From Spirosoma fluviale (lineage in GTDB: Bacteria > Bacteroidota > Bacteroidia > Cytophagales > Spirosomataceae), in assembly GCA_945883625.1 (NCBI GenBank), contig CAMCXW010000025.1, positions 1 through 32,499 on the forward strand: a stretch of DNA of 32,499 bases, given 5' to 3'. The position numbers and the translations under genes were made by a program. The notes under the pieces were generated by a model. The model searched no databases. It was not told where the DNA came from and saw only the letters and a program-made list of their open reading frames with translations. Of this stretch, positions 1 through 8,583 are shown piece by piece (within the stretch, counting starts at the first letter, position 1; each line of letters starts with the position of its first letter).

Positions 1-806
1 GCACGAACAGAAAGATCTAAATCAGCTAATGAAGTCTTCAATAGCTTGCGCATGTGAAGCATTTCCTCATCTACGACATTATCTTCTTCTGCTTTCGGAG
101 TTTCAAACGTCATTGTTTGATCAGAGAACAACATAAAGTGTTGGATCAAGATATACGCAGCACCTTTCAATGCATCTTCCGGGTGAATAGAACCATCCGT
201 TTCGATATCAAGAACTAATTTCTCGTAATCTGTTTTTTGCTCTACACGTGTATTTTCGATGCTGAACTTAACGTTCTTAATCGGGGTGTAGATTGAGTCG
301 ATTGCGATGTGACCAAAAGCAAGTTCGTTTGCACGAGGCTCATCAGCTGGCACGTAACCGCGACCTTTTTCAATGATTAATTCAATTTCCACTTCTTTCG
401 AAGCATCTAAATGACAGATAACTAAATCTGGATTTAGAATAGTAAAATAAGGCGTGAATTTCGCGATATCACCGGCAGTAATGGCTGTTTGGCCTTTTAC
501 TCGCAATGTCACTTTATTCTCTAAAATCTCTTGCGCTTTCTTGAAGCGAACTTTTTTCAAGTTTAAGATGATTTCGGAAACATCTTCATGTACACCTTCG
601 ATGGCAGAAAACTCGTGTAAAACACCTGCGATCTTAACACTTGTGATCGCGTACCCTTCTAATGAAGAAAGTAGGATTCTACGAAGTGCGTTACCAATGG
701 TAACACCGTAACCTTTCTCGAGAGGCTTGAACTCAAACAACCCGTGAAAGTCATCGGCTTTCTCCATCACAACTTTTTCGGGCATTTGGAATGCTAATAT
801 TGACAT
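1..806 (-). CDS. rpoA: DNA-directed RNA polymerase subunit alpha (partial, 3' end off the window)
   Basis: Scaffold subunit of RNA polymerase: the N-terminal domain dimerises and nucleates beta/beta' assembly, and the C-terminal domain contacts UP elements and activators. The 268 codons present begin [16 protein letters not shown] and include the family block [20 protein letters not shown] near residues 40-60. The frame stays open to base 1, ending in the first helix of the alpha-CTD ([14 protein letters not shown]), so about 60 residues are missing. It follows rpsD by about 70 bp, as in the alpha operon, where rplQ normally comes next. Recognition is by translation of the minus strand and is secure. 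Confidence 0.97.
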   Translation of the reverse strand, partial: MSILAFQMPEKVVMEKADDFHGLFEFKPLEKGYGVTIGNALRRILLSSLEGYAITSVKIAGVLHEFSAIEGVHEDVSEIILNLKKVRFKKAQEILENKVTLRVKGQTAITAGDIAKFTPYFTILNPDLVICHLDASKEVEIELIIEKGRGYVPADEPRANELAFGHIAIDSIYTPIKNVKFSIENTRVEQKTDYEKLVLDIETDGSIHPEDALKGAAYILIQHFMLFSDQTMTFETPKAEEDNVVDEEMLHMRKLLKTSLADLDLSVR

Positions 807-877
807 ATTTCGTAGCTTAAAATGATACTGAAAAAACGTTTTTGGTACTATTATTTTTATCTAAAAAATCCTACGGA

Positions 878-1483
878 TTATTTAGAGTACAACTCGACGA
901 TTGCTTGCTCGTTGAAGTTTTCTGTGATTTGATCTCTCTCTGGATAAGCCAAAAATTTACCAACCATATCACTTTCAGACCACTCTAACCAGTTGTAACG
1001 TTTTGGAGAACGACCAGCTAATGAGATTGTCACAACTTCTAACGACTTCGATTTTTCACGAACTCCGATCAATTGACCTGCACGTAAAGAGTAAGATGGC
1101 ACATTTACTACTTCACCGTCGACAATAATGTGTTTGTGAATAACTAATTGACGAGCCGCACGACGTGTAGGTGCAATACCCAAACGATAAACCGTGTTAT
1201 CTAAACGTGCTTCACACAATTTCAAAAGGTTCTCACCTGTGATGCCCTCTTTAACAGCGGCTTTGTGGAATAGGTTTTCGAACTGACGCTCTAAAATACC
1301 ATACGTGTATTTTACCTTTTGCTTTTCCTTCAATTGGATGGCATATTCAGAAACTTTTGAACGTTTCCCTTTACCATGCATTCCTGGAGCATAATTTTTA
1401 CGAGCTAATGCTTTGCTCGGACCTAAAATTGGTTCGCCGAAACGACGCGCAATCTTGGATTTTGGACCTGTGTATCTAGCCAT
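878..1483 (-). CDS. rpsD: 30S ribosomal protein S4
   Basis: Primary 16S rRNA-binding protein that starts assembly of the 5' domain and lines the mRNA entry channel. At 201 residues it has the usual length. The S4 RNA-binding domain covers about residues 91-155 ([14 protein letters not shown]...[15 protein letters not shown]). The N-terminal region that carries a four-cysteine zinc site in many bacteria has no cysteines here, so this is the zinc-free form. In Proteobacteria S4 represses the alpha operon; whether that holds here cannot be seen. A 101-bp gap, the longest inside this superoperon, separates it from rpsK and contains two imperfect hairpins. Confidence 0.98.
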   Translation of the reverse strand: MARYTGPKSKIARRFGEPILGPSKALARKNYAPGMHGKGKRSKVSEYAIQLKEKQKVKYTYGILERQFENLFHKAAVKEGITGENLLKLCEARLDNTVYRLGIAPTRRAARQLVIHKHIIVDGEVVNVPSYSLRAGQLIGVREKSKSLEVVTISLAGRSPKRYNWLEWSESDMVGKFLAYPERDQITENFNEQAIVELYSK

Positions 1484-1497
1484 TTTGTTTTAAAAGT

Positions 1498-1574
1498 CAT
1501 TGCACCTCTTATGTGCAGTGAAGTAATTAAATTGTGAATAAAAGCGGGGGAAAATAATTACTAATTACCCCTGC
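1498..1574 (-). other. rpsK-rpsD intercistronic region with two imperfect hairpins
   Basis: The 101-bp gap holds two dyads on the transcribed strand. One has arms TGCAC/GTGCA around a 7-nt loop (1501-1517), extendable past one mismatch to 1498-1520. The other pairs GCGGGGG with CCCCTGC (1544-1550 and 1568-1574) around a 17-nt AT-rich loop, with one mismatch. No U-run follows either, so neither looks like a terminator. They could be mRNA processing, stability or S4-binding elements; this is inference only. Confidence 0.4.
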
Positions 1575-1584
1575 ATAAAAAATA

Positions 1585-1980
1585 TTAAACGCGACGACGT
1601 TTTGGAGGACGACATCCATTGTGAGGCATTGGCGTAATATCACGGATAAGTGATACTTCGATGCCCGAGTTTTGGATAGTACGGATAGCAGACTCACGTC
1701 CAGCACCCGGCCCTTTTACAAAAACTTCTGCTTTCTTCATTCCTGCTTCAACAGCTACCGCTGCGCAGTTAGATGCTGCCATCTGTGCTGCATAGGGCGT
1801 GTTTTTCTTAGACCCACGGAAACCCATCTTTCCTGCTGATGCCCAAGAGATCACCTGACCTGCTGAGTTTGTAATGGAGATAATGATGTTGTTAAAGGAA
1901 GCTTTGATGTGTACTTGACCAACTTGCTCAACTACAACAACCCGTTTCTTCGCTTTATCTTTTCTTTTTGCTTGTGCCAT
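1585..1980 (-). CDS. rpsK: 30S ribosomal protein S11
   Basis: Small-subunit platform protein next to the E site and the anti-Shine-Dalgarno end of 16S rRNA. The 131-residue product ends in the near-invariant tail [17 protein letters not shown]. The block [20 protein letters not shown] (residues about 51-70) and the phosphate-binding segment [12 protein letters not shown] are also clear. In Bacteroidota the anti-SD sequence is thought to be occluded by platform proteins, so S11 is part of the surface relevant to the missing Shine-Dalgarno sites in this operon (known for the phylum, not shown here). Lies between rpsM and rpsD. Confidence 0.98.
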   Translation of the reverse strand: MAQAKRKDKAKKRVVVVEQVGQVHIKASFNNIIISITNSAGQVISWASAGKMGFRGSKKNTPYAAQMAASNCAAVAVEAGMKKAEVFVKGPGAGRESAIRTIQNSGIEVSLIRDITPMPHNGCRPPKRRRV

Positions 1981-2006
1981 ACTATTTGATAAATAAAATT
2001 GGGTAT

Positions 2007-2019
2007 GAGGAATTTCCTC
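2007..2019 (-). other. Short hairpin between rpsM and rpsK
   Basis: Perfect 5-bp dyad GAGGA/TCCTC with a 3-nt loop, a few bases after the rpsM stop and 26 nt before rpsK. A stem of this size can occur by chance. It is listed because similar hairpins recur in other gaps of the operon. Confidence 0.3.
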
Positions 2020-2025
2020 TACTTA

Positions 2026-2403
2026 TTACTTAGTTACTTTTTTCTTATTAGCAACTGTTTTACGACGACCCTTACGAGTACGTGAGTTGTTTTTGGTGCG
2101 CTGGCCACGTACTGGAAGACCCTTACGGTGACGCAATCCACGGTAACAACCGATGTCCATCAAACGCTTGATGTTCAACTGAACTTCAGACTTAAGCTGA
2201 CCTTCTGTTTTGAATTCAGCCGCGATGATCGCACGGATCGCATTCGCTTCCGTATCGTTCCACTCACCAGCTTTCTTGTCAACGGAAACCGCTGCCTTCG
2301 CTAAAATTTTCTGAGCAGTACTGCGACCTATACCAAAAATATAAGTCAATGCAATCTCTCCTCTTTTTTTGTCGGGAATATCAACCCCTGCAATACGAGC
2401 CAT
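2026..2403 (-). CDS. rpsM: 30S ribosomal protein S13
   Basis: Head protein of the small subunit that contacts the P-site tRNA and forms the B1 intersubunit bridges with L5. The 125-residue product has the helix-two-turn-helix start [21 protein letters not shown] and the diagnostic basic block [20 protein letters not shown] (residues about 89-108) ahead of a lysine-rich tail that reaches the tRNA. Length is normal. First gene after rpmJ in the alpha segment; the roughly 40-bp gap upstream is AT-rich. Confidence 0.98.
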   Translation of the reverse strand: MARIAGVDIPDKKRGEIALTYIFGIGRSTAQKILAKAAVSVDKKAGEWNDTEANAIRAIIAAEFKTEGQLKSEVQLNIKRLMDIGCYRGLRHRKGLPVRGQRTKNNSRTRKGRRKTVANKKKVTK

Positions 2404-2443
2404 ATAGGTAATTAATTGTTGTGATTAATCAATTTAGTTTGAA

Positions 2444-2560
2444 TTATCCTTGTCTTTGTTTGAACTTAGGATTCTTCTTGTTAATAACGTAAAGCTTACC
2501 GTGACGACGAATCACCTTGCAGTCCGCACTACGCTTTTTAATAGATGCTTTAACTTTCAT
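2444..2560 (-). CDS. rpmJ: 50S ribosomal protein L36 (zinc-free form)
   Basis: A 38-residue basic protein found by translating the gap between infA and rpsM; it begins [19 protein letters not shown] and ends NPKFKQRQG. It is a late-assembling large-subunit protein near the 23S rRNA core. The zinc-binding form has Cys11, Cys14, Cys27 and His33. Here those positions are Ser11, Cys14, Asn27 and Phe33, so zinc cannot be bound in the usual way. The infA-rpmJ-rpsM context is the standard one, and the identification is firm despite the short length. Confidence 0.95.
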   Translation of the reverse strand: MKVKASIKKRSADCKVIRRHGKLYVINKKNPKFKQRQG

Positions 2561-2575
2561 TTTATTTACATTTAT

Positions 2576-2586
2576 GGGTTAAACCC
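2576..2586 (-). other. Small dyad between infA and rpmJ
   Basis: GGGT/ACCC arms around a 3-nt loop, just downstream of the infA stop. It is too short to claim function and is recorded only as part of the recurring intergenic hairpin pattern. Confidence 0.2.
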
Positions 2587-2591
2587 TCTTT

Positions 2592-2810
2592 TTACTTATA
2601 ACGATAAACAATTCTAGCTTTACTTAAATCATAGGGTGACATTTCCAACTTCACTTTATCTCCTGGCAGAATCTTAATGTAGTTCATCCGCATCTTGCCT
2701 GAAATGTGGGCAATCACTTGATGCGTATTCTCTAATTCTACCCGAAACATAGCGTTCGAAAGAGCTTCCAAAATAATTCCGTCTACTTCTATCGAAGATT
2801 GTTTGGCCAT
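2592..2810 (-). CDS. infA: Translation initiation factor IF-1
   Basis: Single OB-fold (S1-like) factor that occupies the A site of the 30S subunit during initiation and assists IF2 and IF3. The 72 residues match the family length. Typical segments are [11 protein letters not shown] at the start, then [32 protein letters not shown] and [11 protein letters not shown] at the end. The gene sits 10 bp after map and before rpmJ, the usual Bacteroidota order. Confidence 0.98.
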   Translation of the reverse strand: MAKQSSIEVDGIILEALSNAMFRVELENTHQVIAHISGKMRMNYIKILPGDKVKLEMSPYDLSKARIVYRYK

Positions 2811-2820
2811 AATCCTTTAT

Positions 2821-3627
2821 TTAAATGTTCAACAATACAGTTGATGTTTTTAATACTTCTTCAATGTAAGCAAACGTTGTTAGCGCTTTCGGTCCTTCCT
2901 TTGTAACGCCTACCGTATGCTCAAAATGGGCACTCGCTTTGCGATCAATTGTTCGAATCGTCCAGCCATCCGTATCCACTGAAATCTGCCGTTTCCCCAA
3001 ATTGATCATCGGCTCGATCGCAATAACCATGCCTTCCTTCAATTTAGCTCCATCACCACGGCGTCCATAATTAGGAACTTCGGGACTCTCATGTAGGCTT
3101 TTACCTACACCATGACCTACTAATTCCCGAACAACCCCGTAGCCTAATGCTTCCGTATACGACTGCACCGCACTTCCCACATCACCGGTTCGCTTACCCA
3201 CATGGGCTTGATTCAAACCCTTGTACAAGGACTCTTTTGTCGCTTGCATTAATTTTTGTACCTCAGCAGCCACATTACCTATTCCATAGGTATAAGCGCT
3301 ATCGGCATGAAATTTATCTTTGTACACGCCTGCATCTATGGAAATAATATCTCCTTCTTGCAAAGTCAAATTCCCTGGTAATCCGTGAACCACTACGTCA
3401 TTCACAGAGATGCACAAGGAATATGCGTACTTTTTATCTCCTACTTGGTAATTTAAAAAGGAAGGATGTGCTCCGTTATCCTTAATAAATTGGTAAGCAA
3501 TCTGGTCTAATTCGAGCGTTGTAACTCCCGGCTTTATGGCTTTCGCTACTTCGGCATGACACTTTCCAAGAATTTCCCCATTCGCTTGAATGATGGCCAT
3601 CTCTTCTGGCGTCTTTAAGTAAATCAT
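2821..3627 (-). CDS. map: Type I methionyl aminopeptidase
   Basis: Removes the initiator methionine from nascent proteins when the second residue is small. The 268-residue enzyme has the pita-bread fold with the full set of dinuclear metal ligands: Asp98 and Asp109 (DAGVYKDKFHADSA), His172 (GHGVGKSLHE), Glu205 (IAIEPMINLG) and Glu236 (FEHTVGVT). His81 in VVVHGLPG is the substrate-positioning histidine. It starts one base after the secY stop, so it is almost certainly translationally coupled. adk, which lies between secY and map in many bacteria, is absent, as is common in Bacteroidota. Confidence 0.97.
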   Translation of the reverse strand: MIYLKTPEEMAIIQANGEILGKCHAEVAKAIKPGVTTLELDQIAYQFIKDNGAHPSFLNYQVGDKKYAYSLCISVNDVVVHGLPGNLTLQEGDIISIDAGVYKDKFHADSAYTYGIGNVAAEVQKLMQATKESLYKGLNQAHVGKRTGDVGSAVQSYTEALGYGVVRELVGHGVGKSLHESPEVPNYGRRGDGAKLKEGMVIAIEPMINLGKRQISVDTDGWTIRTIDRKASAHFEHTVGVTKEGPKALTTFAYIEEVLKTSTVLLNI

Positions 3628-3628
3628 C

Positions 3629-4948
3629 CTAACGAGTGATCACTTCAGAACGACCTTTTACACGTCCCGACTGCATTAAACCTTCATACTTACGCATCAA
3701 CAAATAACTTTCTATTTGTTGCAATGTATCCAATACTACGCCCACTAGGATTAACAAAGATGTTCCTCCAAAGAACGAAGCAAATCCACGCGTCACACCA
3801 AACAAGTTGGCAACCGCCGGAAGAATCGCAATAATCGATAACATAACAGCACCTGGCAACGTAATGCGATCCAAGATACTTGCGATGAAACCCGAAGTTT
3901 CCTCACCAGGCTTAACGCCAGGCACGAAACCGCCACCACGTTTCATGTCATCCGAAATTTGTGTTGGGTTAATCGAGATCGCTGTATAGAAAAATGTAAA
4001 TACAATAATCAAGAAAGCGAACAACACATTATACTGCCACGTAGTAAAGTCGCCAAACGACTGCGCTACAGAGGAAGCAAATTCAGATTTATCAGCAAAA
4101 GATTGAGCTACTAAACCTGGGATAAACATTAATGCTTGAGCAAAGATGATTGGCATAACGCCTGAAGCGTTTAACTTCAAAGGAATGTATTGGCGCTCTC
4201 CACCTACGGCCATTTTACTGCCAACTACCTGCTTTGCGTATTGAACTGGAATGCGTCGAACAGCTTGTGTCACCATGATAGCACCCATTACAATAAAGAA
4301 TAGGGCAATTATTTCAATAATAAACAATAAGGCTCCAGACATACCACGAGATCCCGCTTCTTGTAAAATAGATGCTGGAAACCGCGAAACGATACCGATC
4401 ATAATCAACATGGAAATACCGTTACCGATACCCTTGTCGGTGATTTTCTCACCCAACCACATACAAAACATCGTACCCCCTACTAAAATCGCAACTCCGT
4501 AAAGACGGAAGAACCAAGGATCTACCAAGATAGCCTCAGCAGGAATAGTTACTTGCAGGTAGGTAAAACCTTGTGCTGCAGTGACGAAAATGGTTAGAAT
4601 ACGAGTGATTTGGTTTAATTTCTTACGACCAGACTCACCGTCTTTTTGCATTTTTTGGAAATACGGAAGGGCAATCGTCAATAACTGAATCGCAATGGAA
4701 GCTGAGATGTACGGCATGATACCTAAAGCGAATACAGATGCATTGCTTAAGGCTCCACCGGAGAACATGTTCAACAAGCCAAATAGACCGCCGTCACCTG
4801 GTTGCGAAAGCTTTGTTGCGTCTACACCAGGTAGAACGATATAAGAACCTAAACGAAAGAAGGCGATAAAAAGTAACGTATTTAAAATACGGCCTCTTAA
4901 TTCCTCAATCGAGAAGATATGCTTGAAAGTTGTTATTAACTTGTTCAT
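3629..4948 (-). CDS. secY: Preprotein translocase subunit SecY
   Basis: Central channel of the Sec translocon in the inner membrane, partner of SecE/SecG, SecA and the ribosome. The 439 residues show about ten hydrophobic helices. Landmarks are the start LITTFKHIFSIEELRGRILNTL, the plug region GGLFGLLNMFSGGALSNASVFALGIMPYI (split here as family blocks within residues about 52-80), and the cytosolic loop with RRIPVQYAKQ. The C-terminal end is MRKYEGLMQSGRVKGR. It lies 17 bp after rplO and directly before map. Confidence 0.97.
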   Translation of the reverse strand: MNKLITTFKHIFSIEELRGRILNTLLFIAFFRLGSYIVLPGVDATKLSQPGDGGLFGLLNMFSGGALSNASVFALGIMPYISASIAIQLLTIALPYFQKMQKDGESGRKKLNQITRILTIFVTAAQGFTYLQVTIPAEAILVDPWFFRLYGVAILVGGTMFCMWLGEKITDKGIGNGISMLIMIGIVSRFPASILQEAGSRGMSGALLFIIEIIALFFIVMGAIMVTQAVRRIPVQYAKQVVGSKMAVGGERQYIPLKLNASGVMPIIFAQALMFIPGLVAQSFADKSEFASSVAQSFGDFTTWQYNVLFAFLIIVFTFFYTAISINPTQISDDMKRGGGFVPGVKPGEETSGFIASILDRITLPGAVMLSIIAILPAVANLFGVTRGFASFFGGTSLLILVGVVLDTLQQIESYLLMRKYEGLMQSGRVKGRSEVITR

Positions 4949-4965
4949 TCGATTAGAATAGAGGA

Positions 4966-5412
4966 TTAACCAACAATTGCTTTACCACCAGCAGCTTCAA
5001 TAGCAGCTTTAGCGGCACCCGAGAAACCTTTTACTGTAACCTCTAATGCAGAAGTAACAGCTCCACGACTAAGGATTTTCACTAAGTCAGACTTAGATAC
5101 TAAACCGTTGCTGTAAAGTGTTTCAAATGTGATTACGTTCGAACCAATTGCATCAGCTAATATTTGTAACGTATCTAAGTTGATTGCTTTGTATTCTACA
5201 CGATTGATATTCTTGAAACCGAACTTAGGAACACGACGCTGTATAGGCATTTGACCTCCTTCAAAACCACGCTTGCGTGAATAACCTGAACGAGACTGAG
5301 CTCCTTTGTGTCCACGAGCAGAAGTTCCACCTAAACCGGAACCTTGACCACGACCTACTCTTTTTCTTACTTTAACTGAGCCTTCAGCGGGCTTTAATGA
5401 CGATAATTTCAT
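4966..5412 (-). CDS. rplO: 50S ribosomal protein L15
   Basis: Large-subunit assembly protein with a long extension into 23S rRNA. The 148 residues open with MKLSSLKPAEGSVKVRKRVG, followed by the glycine/arginine-rich rRNA-binding segment GRGQGSGLGGTSARGHKGAQ, with RGFEGGQMPIQRRVPKFGF further on. The C-terminal globular domain ends VKGFSGAAKAAIEAAGGKAIVG. Length and order (after rpmD, before secY) are standard. Confidence 0.98.
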   Translation of the reverse strand: MKLSSLKPAEGSVKVRKRVGRGQGSGLGGTSARGHKGAQSRSGYSRKRGFEGGQMPIQRRVPKFGFKNINRVEYKAINLDTLQILADAIGSNVITFETLYSNGLVSKSDLVKILSRGAVTSALEVTVKGFSGAAKAAIEAAGGKAIVG

Positions 5413-5431
5413 TGTAATTGGGGCTTAACGC

Positions 5432-5445
5432 TGCCATTTCTGACA
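5432..5445 (-). other. GAAA-tetraloop hairpin between rpmD and rplO
   Basis: On the transcribed strand TGTCA and TGGCA pair (5 bp, one G-U) around a GAAA loop of the stable GNRA class, 19 nt before the rplO start. Its role is unknown. It could be structural noise, but the tetraloop makes it one of the more believable intercistronic hairpins. Confidence 0.35.
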
Positions 5446-5458
5446 ACTCGCGTGTTAA

Positions 5459-5638
5459 TTAAATATTTTCTACTACGATTAGGTGACCTACCGCACGAAT
5501 CATTCCGGCAATAGCTGGATTTAATTCATGTTCTACGGACTGACGGATTTTACCTAATCCCAACGCTTGAATCGTACGTTTCTGTACTTCTGGGCGTTTT
5601 ATAGCACTTTTTACTTGAGTAATTTTAACTTTAGACAT
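5459..5638 (-). CDS. rpmD: 50S ribosomal protein L30
   Basis: A 59-residue protein read from the minus strand between rpsE and rplO. It begins MSKVKITQVKSAIKRPEVQK and continues RTIQALGLGKIRQSVEHELN to a VVENI end. This is the bacterial L30 pattern: a small two-helix, three-strand protein on the outer face of the 50S subunit. Its position between rpsE and rplO is invariant in the spc operon. L30 is one of the less conserved ribosomal proteins, so its presence rather than loss is worth recording. Confidence 0.95.
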   Translation of the reverse strand: MSKVKITQVKSAIKRPEVQKRTIQALGLGKIRQSVEHELNPAIAGMIRAVGHLIVVENI

Positions 5639-5673
5639 CGGTTGTTCTATTAGTGAGGCACAAGGCGCTCTGA

Positions 5674-6192
5674 TTATCCATTAAATACTTTTGCTAACGA
5701 AATGCCTCGTTGGAACGCTACCGTATGTGGCGCACGCATTTTCACTAACGCATCGATTGTTGCCTTTACCACGTTGTGGGGATTTGATGAGCCTTTAGAT
5801 TTTGCAAGGACATCATGGATGCCAGCAGATTCTAACACGGCACGCATCGCACCACCGGCAATCAATCCTGTACCCGGAGCAGCTGGCTTGATCAGAACGA
5901 AACCACCTGAAAATTTACCTAGTTGCTCATGAGGAACTGTTTTTTTCAATAAAGGAATTTGGAACAAATTCTTCTTCGCATCTTCGATCCCTTTTGTGAT
6001 CGCATCAGTAACTTCATTTGCTTTTCCTAAACCGTATCCAACGACGCCATTTCCATCTCCTACTACCACGATGGCAGAGAAACTAAAACGACGACCACCT
6101 TTTACTACTTTAGCAACACGGTTGATGGCTACTACCTTCTCCTTCAACTCACCTTCGTTAACCTTTACAGGTTTTGCTTGTAATTGCGACAT
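5674..6192 (-). CDS. rpsE: 30S ribosomal protein S5
   Basis: Shapes decoding fidelity at the S4/S5 interface and the mRNA entry helicase site. The 172 residues carry the N-terminal double-stranded RNA-binding domain ([40 protein letters not shown]) and the C-terminal domain ([40 protein letters not shown]). Six bp separate it from rplR upstream and 35 bp from rpmD downstream. Confidence 0.98.
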   Translation of the reverse strand: MSQLQAKPVKVNEGELKEKVVAINRVAKVVKGGRRFSFSAIVVVGDGNGVVGYGLGKANEVTDAITKGIEDAKKNLFQIPLLKKTVPHEQLGKFSGGFVLIKPAAPGTGLIAGGAMRAVLESAGIHDVLAKSKGSSNPHNVVKATIDALVKMRAPHTVAFQRGISLAKVFNG

Positions 6193-6198
6193 ATCTTA

Positions 6199-6546
6199 TT
6201 AAAATTGTAAGCCACCCTCGCGAGCGCCTTCAGCTAATGATTTAATTCTTCCGTGATATAAATAACCGTTACGATCGAAAACTACTTTCGTAACACCAGC
6301 AGCTGAAGCCGCTTTTGCGATTGCTAAACCTACTGTTTTTGCAGCTTCGATGTTATTGTTTACTTTGTCCTTCTTGTACGAAGTTGCTGAAAACAATGTT
6401 TTTCCAGCTAAATCGTCCACTAATTGTGCATAAACTGCCGTATTGGAACGATATACTGTCAAGCGCGGACGCTCGGCTGAACCAGCTATTTTAGCACGTA
6501 TCGCACGTTTGATGCGGGTTCTACGTAAATTTTTTGTTGTTGCCAT
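6199..6546 (-). CDS. rplR: 50S ribosomal protein L18
   Basis: Binds 5S rRNA with L5 and L25 to form the central protuberance. The 115-residue product has the basic N-terminus [21 protein letters not shown], the [19 protein letters not shown] strand region and the C-terminal block [20 protein letters not shown] that contacts 5S rRNA. The start at 6546 is 18 nt downstream of a hairpin that recurs almost exactly before rplE, the gene of another 5S rRNA-binding protein. Confidence 0.98.
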   Translation of the reverse strand: MATTKNLRRTRIKRAIRAKIAGSAERPRLTVYRSNTAVYAQLVDDLAGKTLFSATSYKKDKVNNNIEAAKTVGLAIAKAASAAGVTKVVFDRNGYLYHGRIKSLAEGAREGGLQF

Positions 6547-6564
6547 TGTTGTTAACTTGTTTGT

Positions 6565-6581
6565 GTGGATTTCCGGCCCAC
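6565..6581 (-). promoter_or_regulatory. 17-nt hairpin before rplR, near-identical to the one before rplE
   Basis: The transcribed strand reads GTGGGCCGGAAATCCAC. GTGGG pairs with TCCAC (5 bp, one G-U) around a 7-nt loop CCGGAAA. The element ends 18 nt before the rplR start. At 8552-8568 the same 17 nt occur with a single change (C to T at position 6). No other gap in the operon shows this motif by eye. Function is unknown. Confidence 0.5.
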
Positions 6582-6590
6582 GCTTACTAT

Positions 6591-7148
6591 TTATTTCTTA
6601 CCGCCTGCTTTACCAGCTTTACGACGAACTTGCTCTCCTAAGAAACGAACACCCTTACCTTTGTAAGGCTCGACAGGGCGAAGTGACTTAATTTTGGCAG
6701 CTACCTGCCCGATCAATTGCTTGTCGATACCTTCTAATGAAACCATTGGGCTTTTACCTTTTTCCATCGCAGTAACAACCTTGATTTCAGAAGGAATAGC
6801 CATAAAAATAGCGTGAGAATATCCCAAGCTTAATTCCAAAATATTTCCTTGATTAGCGGCTTTGTAACCAACACCGATAATCTCTAAATCTTTCTTGTAG
6901 CCTTCACTAACACCTACAACCATGTTGTTGATCAATGAACGGTATAAACCATGCATCGCTTTGTGACGCTTTTGCTCAGTTGGACGAGCTACAGTCAACA
7001 CACCATCCTCAATGTTAACGATGATATCCTGATCAATTTGCTGCGACAAAGTCCCCTTTGGGCCTTTCACAGTCACTAAATTACCCGCGCTAATATCTAC
7101 AGTAACTCCTGCAGGTAACGTGATAATCTTTTTTCCAATTCTAGACAT
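6591..7148 (-). CDS. rplF: 50S ribosomal protein L6
   Basis: Two-domain protein at the base of the L7/L12 stalk near the GTPase centre. The 185 residues begin MSRIGKKIITLPAGVTVDIS and carry the L6 signature in the second domain (SLEGIDKQLIGQVAAKIKSL, then RPVEPYKGKGVRFLGEQVRRK). Duplicate beta domains lie at about residues 1-82 and 83-165. Length is slightly above the 177 of E. coli because of the lysine/glycine-rich tail. Confidence 0.98.
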   Translation of the reverse strand: MSRIGKKIITLPAGVTVDISAGNLVTVKGPKGTLSQQIDQDIIVNIEDGVLTVARPTEQKRHKAMHGLYRSLINNMVVGVSEGYKKDLEIIGVGYKAANQGNILELSLGYSHAIFMAIPSEIKVVTAMEKGKSPMVSLEGIDKQLIGQVAAKIKSLRPVEPYKGKGVRFLGEQVRRKAGKAGGKK

Positions 7149-7199
7149 AAAAATATGATTTGCTTAAATTACGAGTTGCCCCCTTTCAGCGTGAAACAA

Positions 7200-7595
7200 T
7201 TAATATACGTAACAAAGTACCTCTCCGCCTACGTGAAGTGTACGAGCCTCCTTATCTGTAATTACTCCTTTTGAAGTAGATAAGATGGCGATACCAAGAC
7301 CATTCAATACACGTGGCAACTCCTCAGCGCCATTGTACTTACGAAGACCTGGTTTAGAAATACGTGTCAAATTAACGATAGCAGGTTGCTTCGTTACTGA
7401 GTTGTACTTTAAAGCTATCTTGATTGTTCCTTGAACGGAAGAATCATCGAACTTATAGTTTGAAATGTATCCCTTATCAAAAAGCACCTTCGTGATTTCC
7501 TTTTTAATATTGGAAGCAGGAATTTCAACTACCCTATGGCGTGCCTTCAAGGCATTTCTCAATCGGGTTAAATAATCTGCTATTGGATCTGTCAT
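7200..7595 (-). CDS. rpsH: 30S ribosomal protein S8
   Basis: Binds helix 21 of 16S rRNA early in platform assembly; in E. coli it also represses the spc operon by binding mRNA near rplE. The 131 residues begin [20 protein letters not shown] and end with the family signature [20 protein letters not shown] followed by EVLCYVY. Whether the autogenous site exists here cannot be seen, although the rplE upstream region does contain a hairpin. Confidence 0.98.
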   Translation of the reverse strand: MTDPIADYLTRLRNALKARHRVVEIPASNIKKEITKVLFDKGYISNYKFDDSSVQGTIKIALKYNSVTKQPAIVNLTRISKPGLRKYNGAEELPRVLNGLGIAILSTSKGVITDKEARTLHVGGEVLCYVY

Positions 7596-7611
7596 TGCTT
7601 TTAAATTTGCC

Positions 7612-7633
7612 GCATGCCGTTAAAATGGCCTGC
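7612..7633 (-). other. Hairpin between rpsN and rpsH
   Basis: Dyad GCA-g-GCC / GGC-a-TGC around an 8-nt loop: two 3-bp helices separated by one mismatch. It lies in the 76-bp rpsN-rpsH gap and is GC-rich against an AT-rich background. No U-run follows. Function is unknown. Confidence 0.35.
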
Positions 7634-7671
7634 AAAATTACAAAAATGAATTTAATTAATCAAATTTTAGT

Positions 7672-7941
7672 TTACCAGCTGGATTTTGTAACCCCTGGAA
7701 TTAAACCGTTGGACGCCATTTCGCGGAACGTTACCCGGCTAATGCCGAACTTACGCATGTATCCACGAGGACGACCAGTTAATTTGCAACGGTTGTGTAA
7801 ACGCACTGGAGAAGCATTTTTAGGTAATTTATCTAATCCTACATAATCTCCAGCTGCTTTCAAAGCTGCACGCTTAACTGCATACTTTGCTACAGTTGCT
7901 TCGCGTTTTCTTTCTCTTGCTTTTACTGACTCTTTAGCCAT
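7672..7941 (-). CDS. rpsN: 30S ribosomal protein S14 (zinc-free long form)
   Basis: Head protein near the A and P sites. At 89 residues it is the long S14 type. It lacks the two CxxC motifs of the short zinc form; the only cysteine is in [20 protein letters not shown], where the family signature [20 protein letters not shown] is clear. Together with L36 and S4, it shows a zinc-sparing set of ribosomal proteins. It follows rplE by 42 bp. Confidence 0.98.
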   Translation of the reverse strand: MAKESVKARERKREATVAKYAVKRAALKAAGDYVGLDKLPKNASPVRLHNRCKLTGRPRGYMRKFGISRVTFREMASNGLIPGVTKSSW

Positions 7942-7983
7942 TTTGTAAAAATTTTAAAGGTGTTATTAAAGCCTAAAGGCCAC

Positions 7984-8538
7984 TTATTTTTTGATATTTG
8001 AAAAAGGCATTCCAATCGCAGCTAATAAAGCATACGCTTCTTCATCCGTAGGAGCAGTCGTCACAAACGTGATGTCCATACCTGAGATTTTAGAAACTTT
8101 ATCGATTGAAATTTCAGGGAAAATAATTTGTTCCTTCACGCCTAAGGTATAATTACCACGGCCATCGAAACCTTTCTCTGATACTCCTTTGAAATCACGT
8201 ACACGAGCTAAAGAAACCGTAGTCAAACGATCTAAAAACTCATACATACGATCTCCACGTAACGTTACTTTCACACCAATTGGCATATTCTCACGCAACT
8301 TAAAGTTTGAGATCGCTTTCTTAGAAATCGTAGCAACCGCTCTTTGACCAGCAATTTGAGTAATTTCTTCTACTGCTACGTCAACTAATTTTTTGTCGGA
8401 TACTGCTGCTCCAACACCCTTATTGATTACAATCTTTGTAATCTTAGGTACTTGCATAACTGATTTGTATTCGAACTTAGTTTTTAAGCCTGGTACAACC
8501 TCCTTCAGATAACGCTCTTTTAATCTAGGTACTGCCAT
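7984..8538 (-). CDS. rplE: 50S ribosomal protein L5
   Basis: Binds 5S rRNA in the central protuberance and bridges to S13. The chosen start gives 184 residues beginning [20 protein letters not shown]. An in-frame GTG 30 bp further upstream (8568) would add ten residues, but it lies inside a hairpin and adds nothing typical of the family. The L5 signature is the segment [20 protein letters not shown] with [20 protein letters not shown] later. The product ends [15 protein letters not shown]. Confidence 0.96.
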   Translation of the reverse strand: MAVPRLKERYLKEVVPGLKTKFEYKSVMQVPKITKIVINKGVGAAVSDKKLVDVAVEEITQIAGQRAVATISKKAISNFKLRENMPIGVKVTLRGDRMYEFLDRLTTVSLARVRDFKGVSEKGFDGRGNYTLGVKEQIIFPEISIDKVSKISGMDITFVTTAPTDEEAYALLAAIGMPFSNIKK

Positions 8539-8551
8539 TTTCTTATATTTT

Positions 8552-8568
8552 GTGGATTTCCGACCCAC
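8552..8568 (-). promoter_or_regulatory. 17-nt hairpin before rplE, near-identical to the one before rplR
   Basis: The transcribed strand reads GTGGGTCGGAAATCCAC: a 5-bp stem GTGGG/TCCAC (one G-U) with loop TCGGAAA, 13 nt before the rplE ATG. It matches 16 of 17 nt of the element ahead of rplR. In E. coli the spc-operon repressor S8 binds mRNA at rplE, so a structured site here is in a plausible place for autoregulation, but this hairpin does not visibly resemble the S8 target. Confidence 0.5.
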
Positions 8569-8583
8569 GTTTTACATTCAATA

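Noticed and set aside
454-711. 85-codon plus-strand frame
   Set aside because: It is antisense to the well-conserved rpoA N-terminal domain and has no recognisable features.
8539-8568. GTG start extending L5 by ten residues
   Set aside because: It begins inside the duplicated hairpin and the extension is not typical of L5; the downstream ATG fits the family start.
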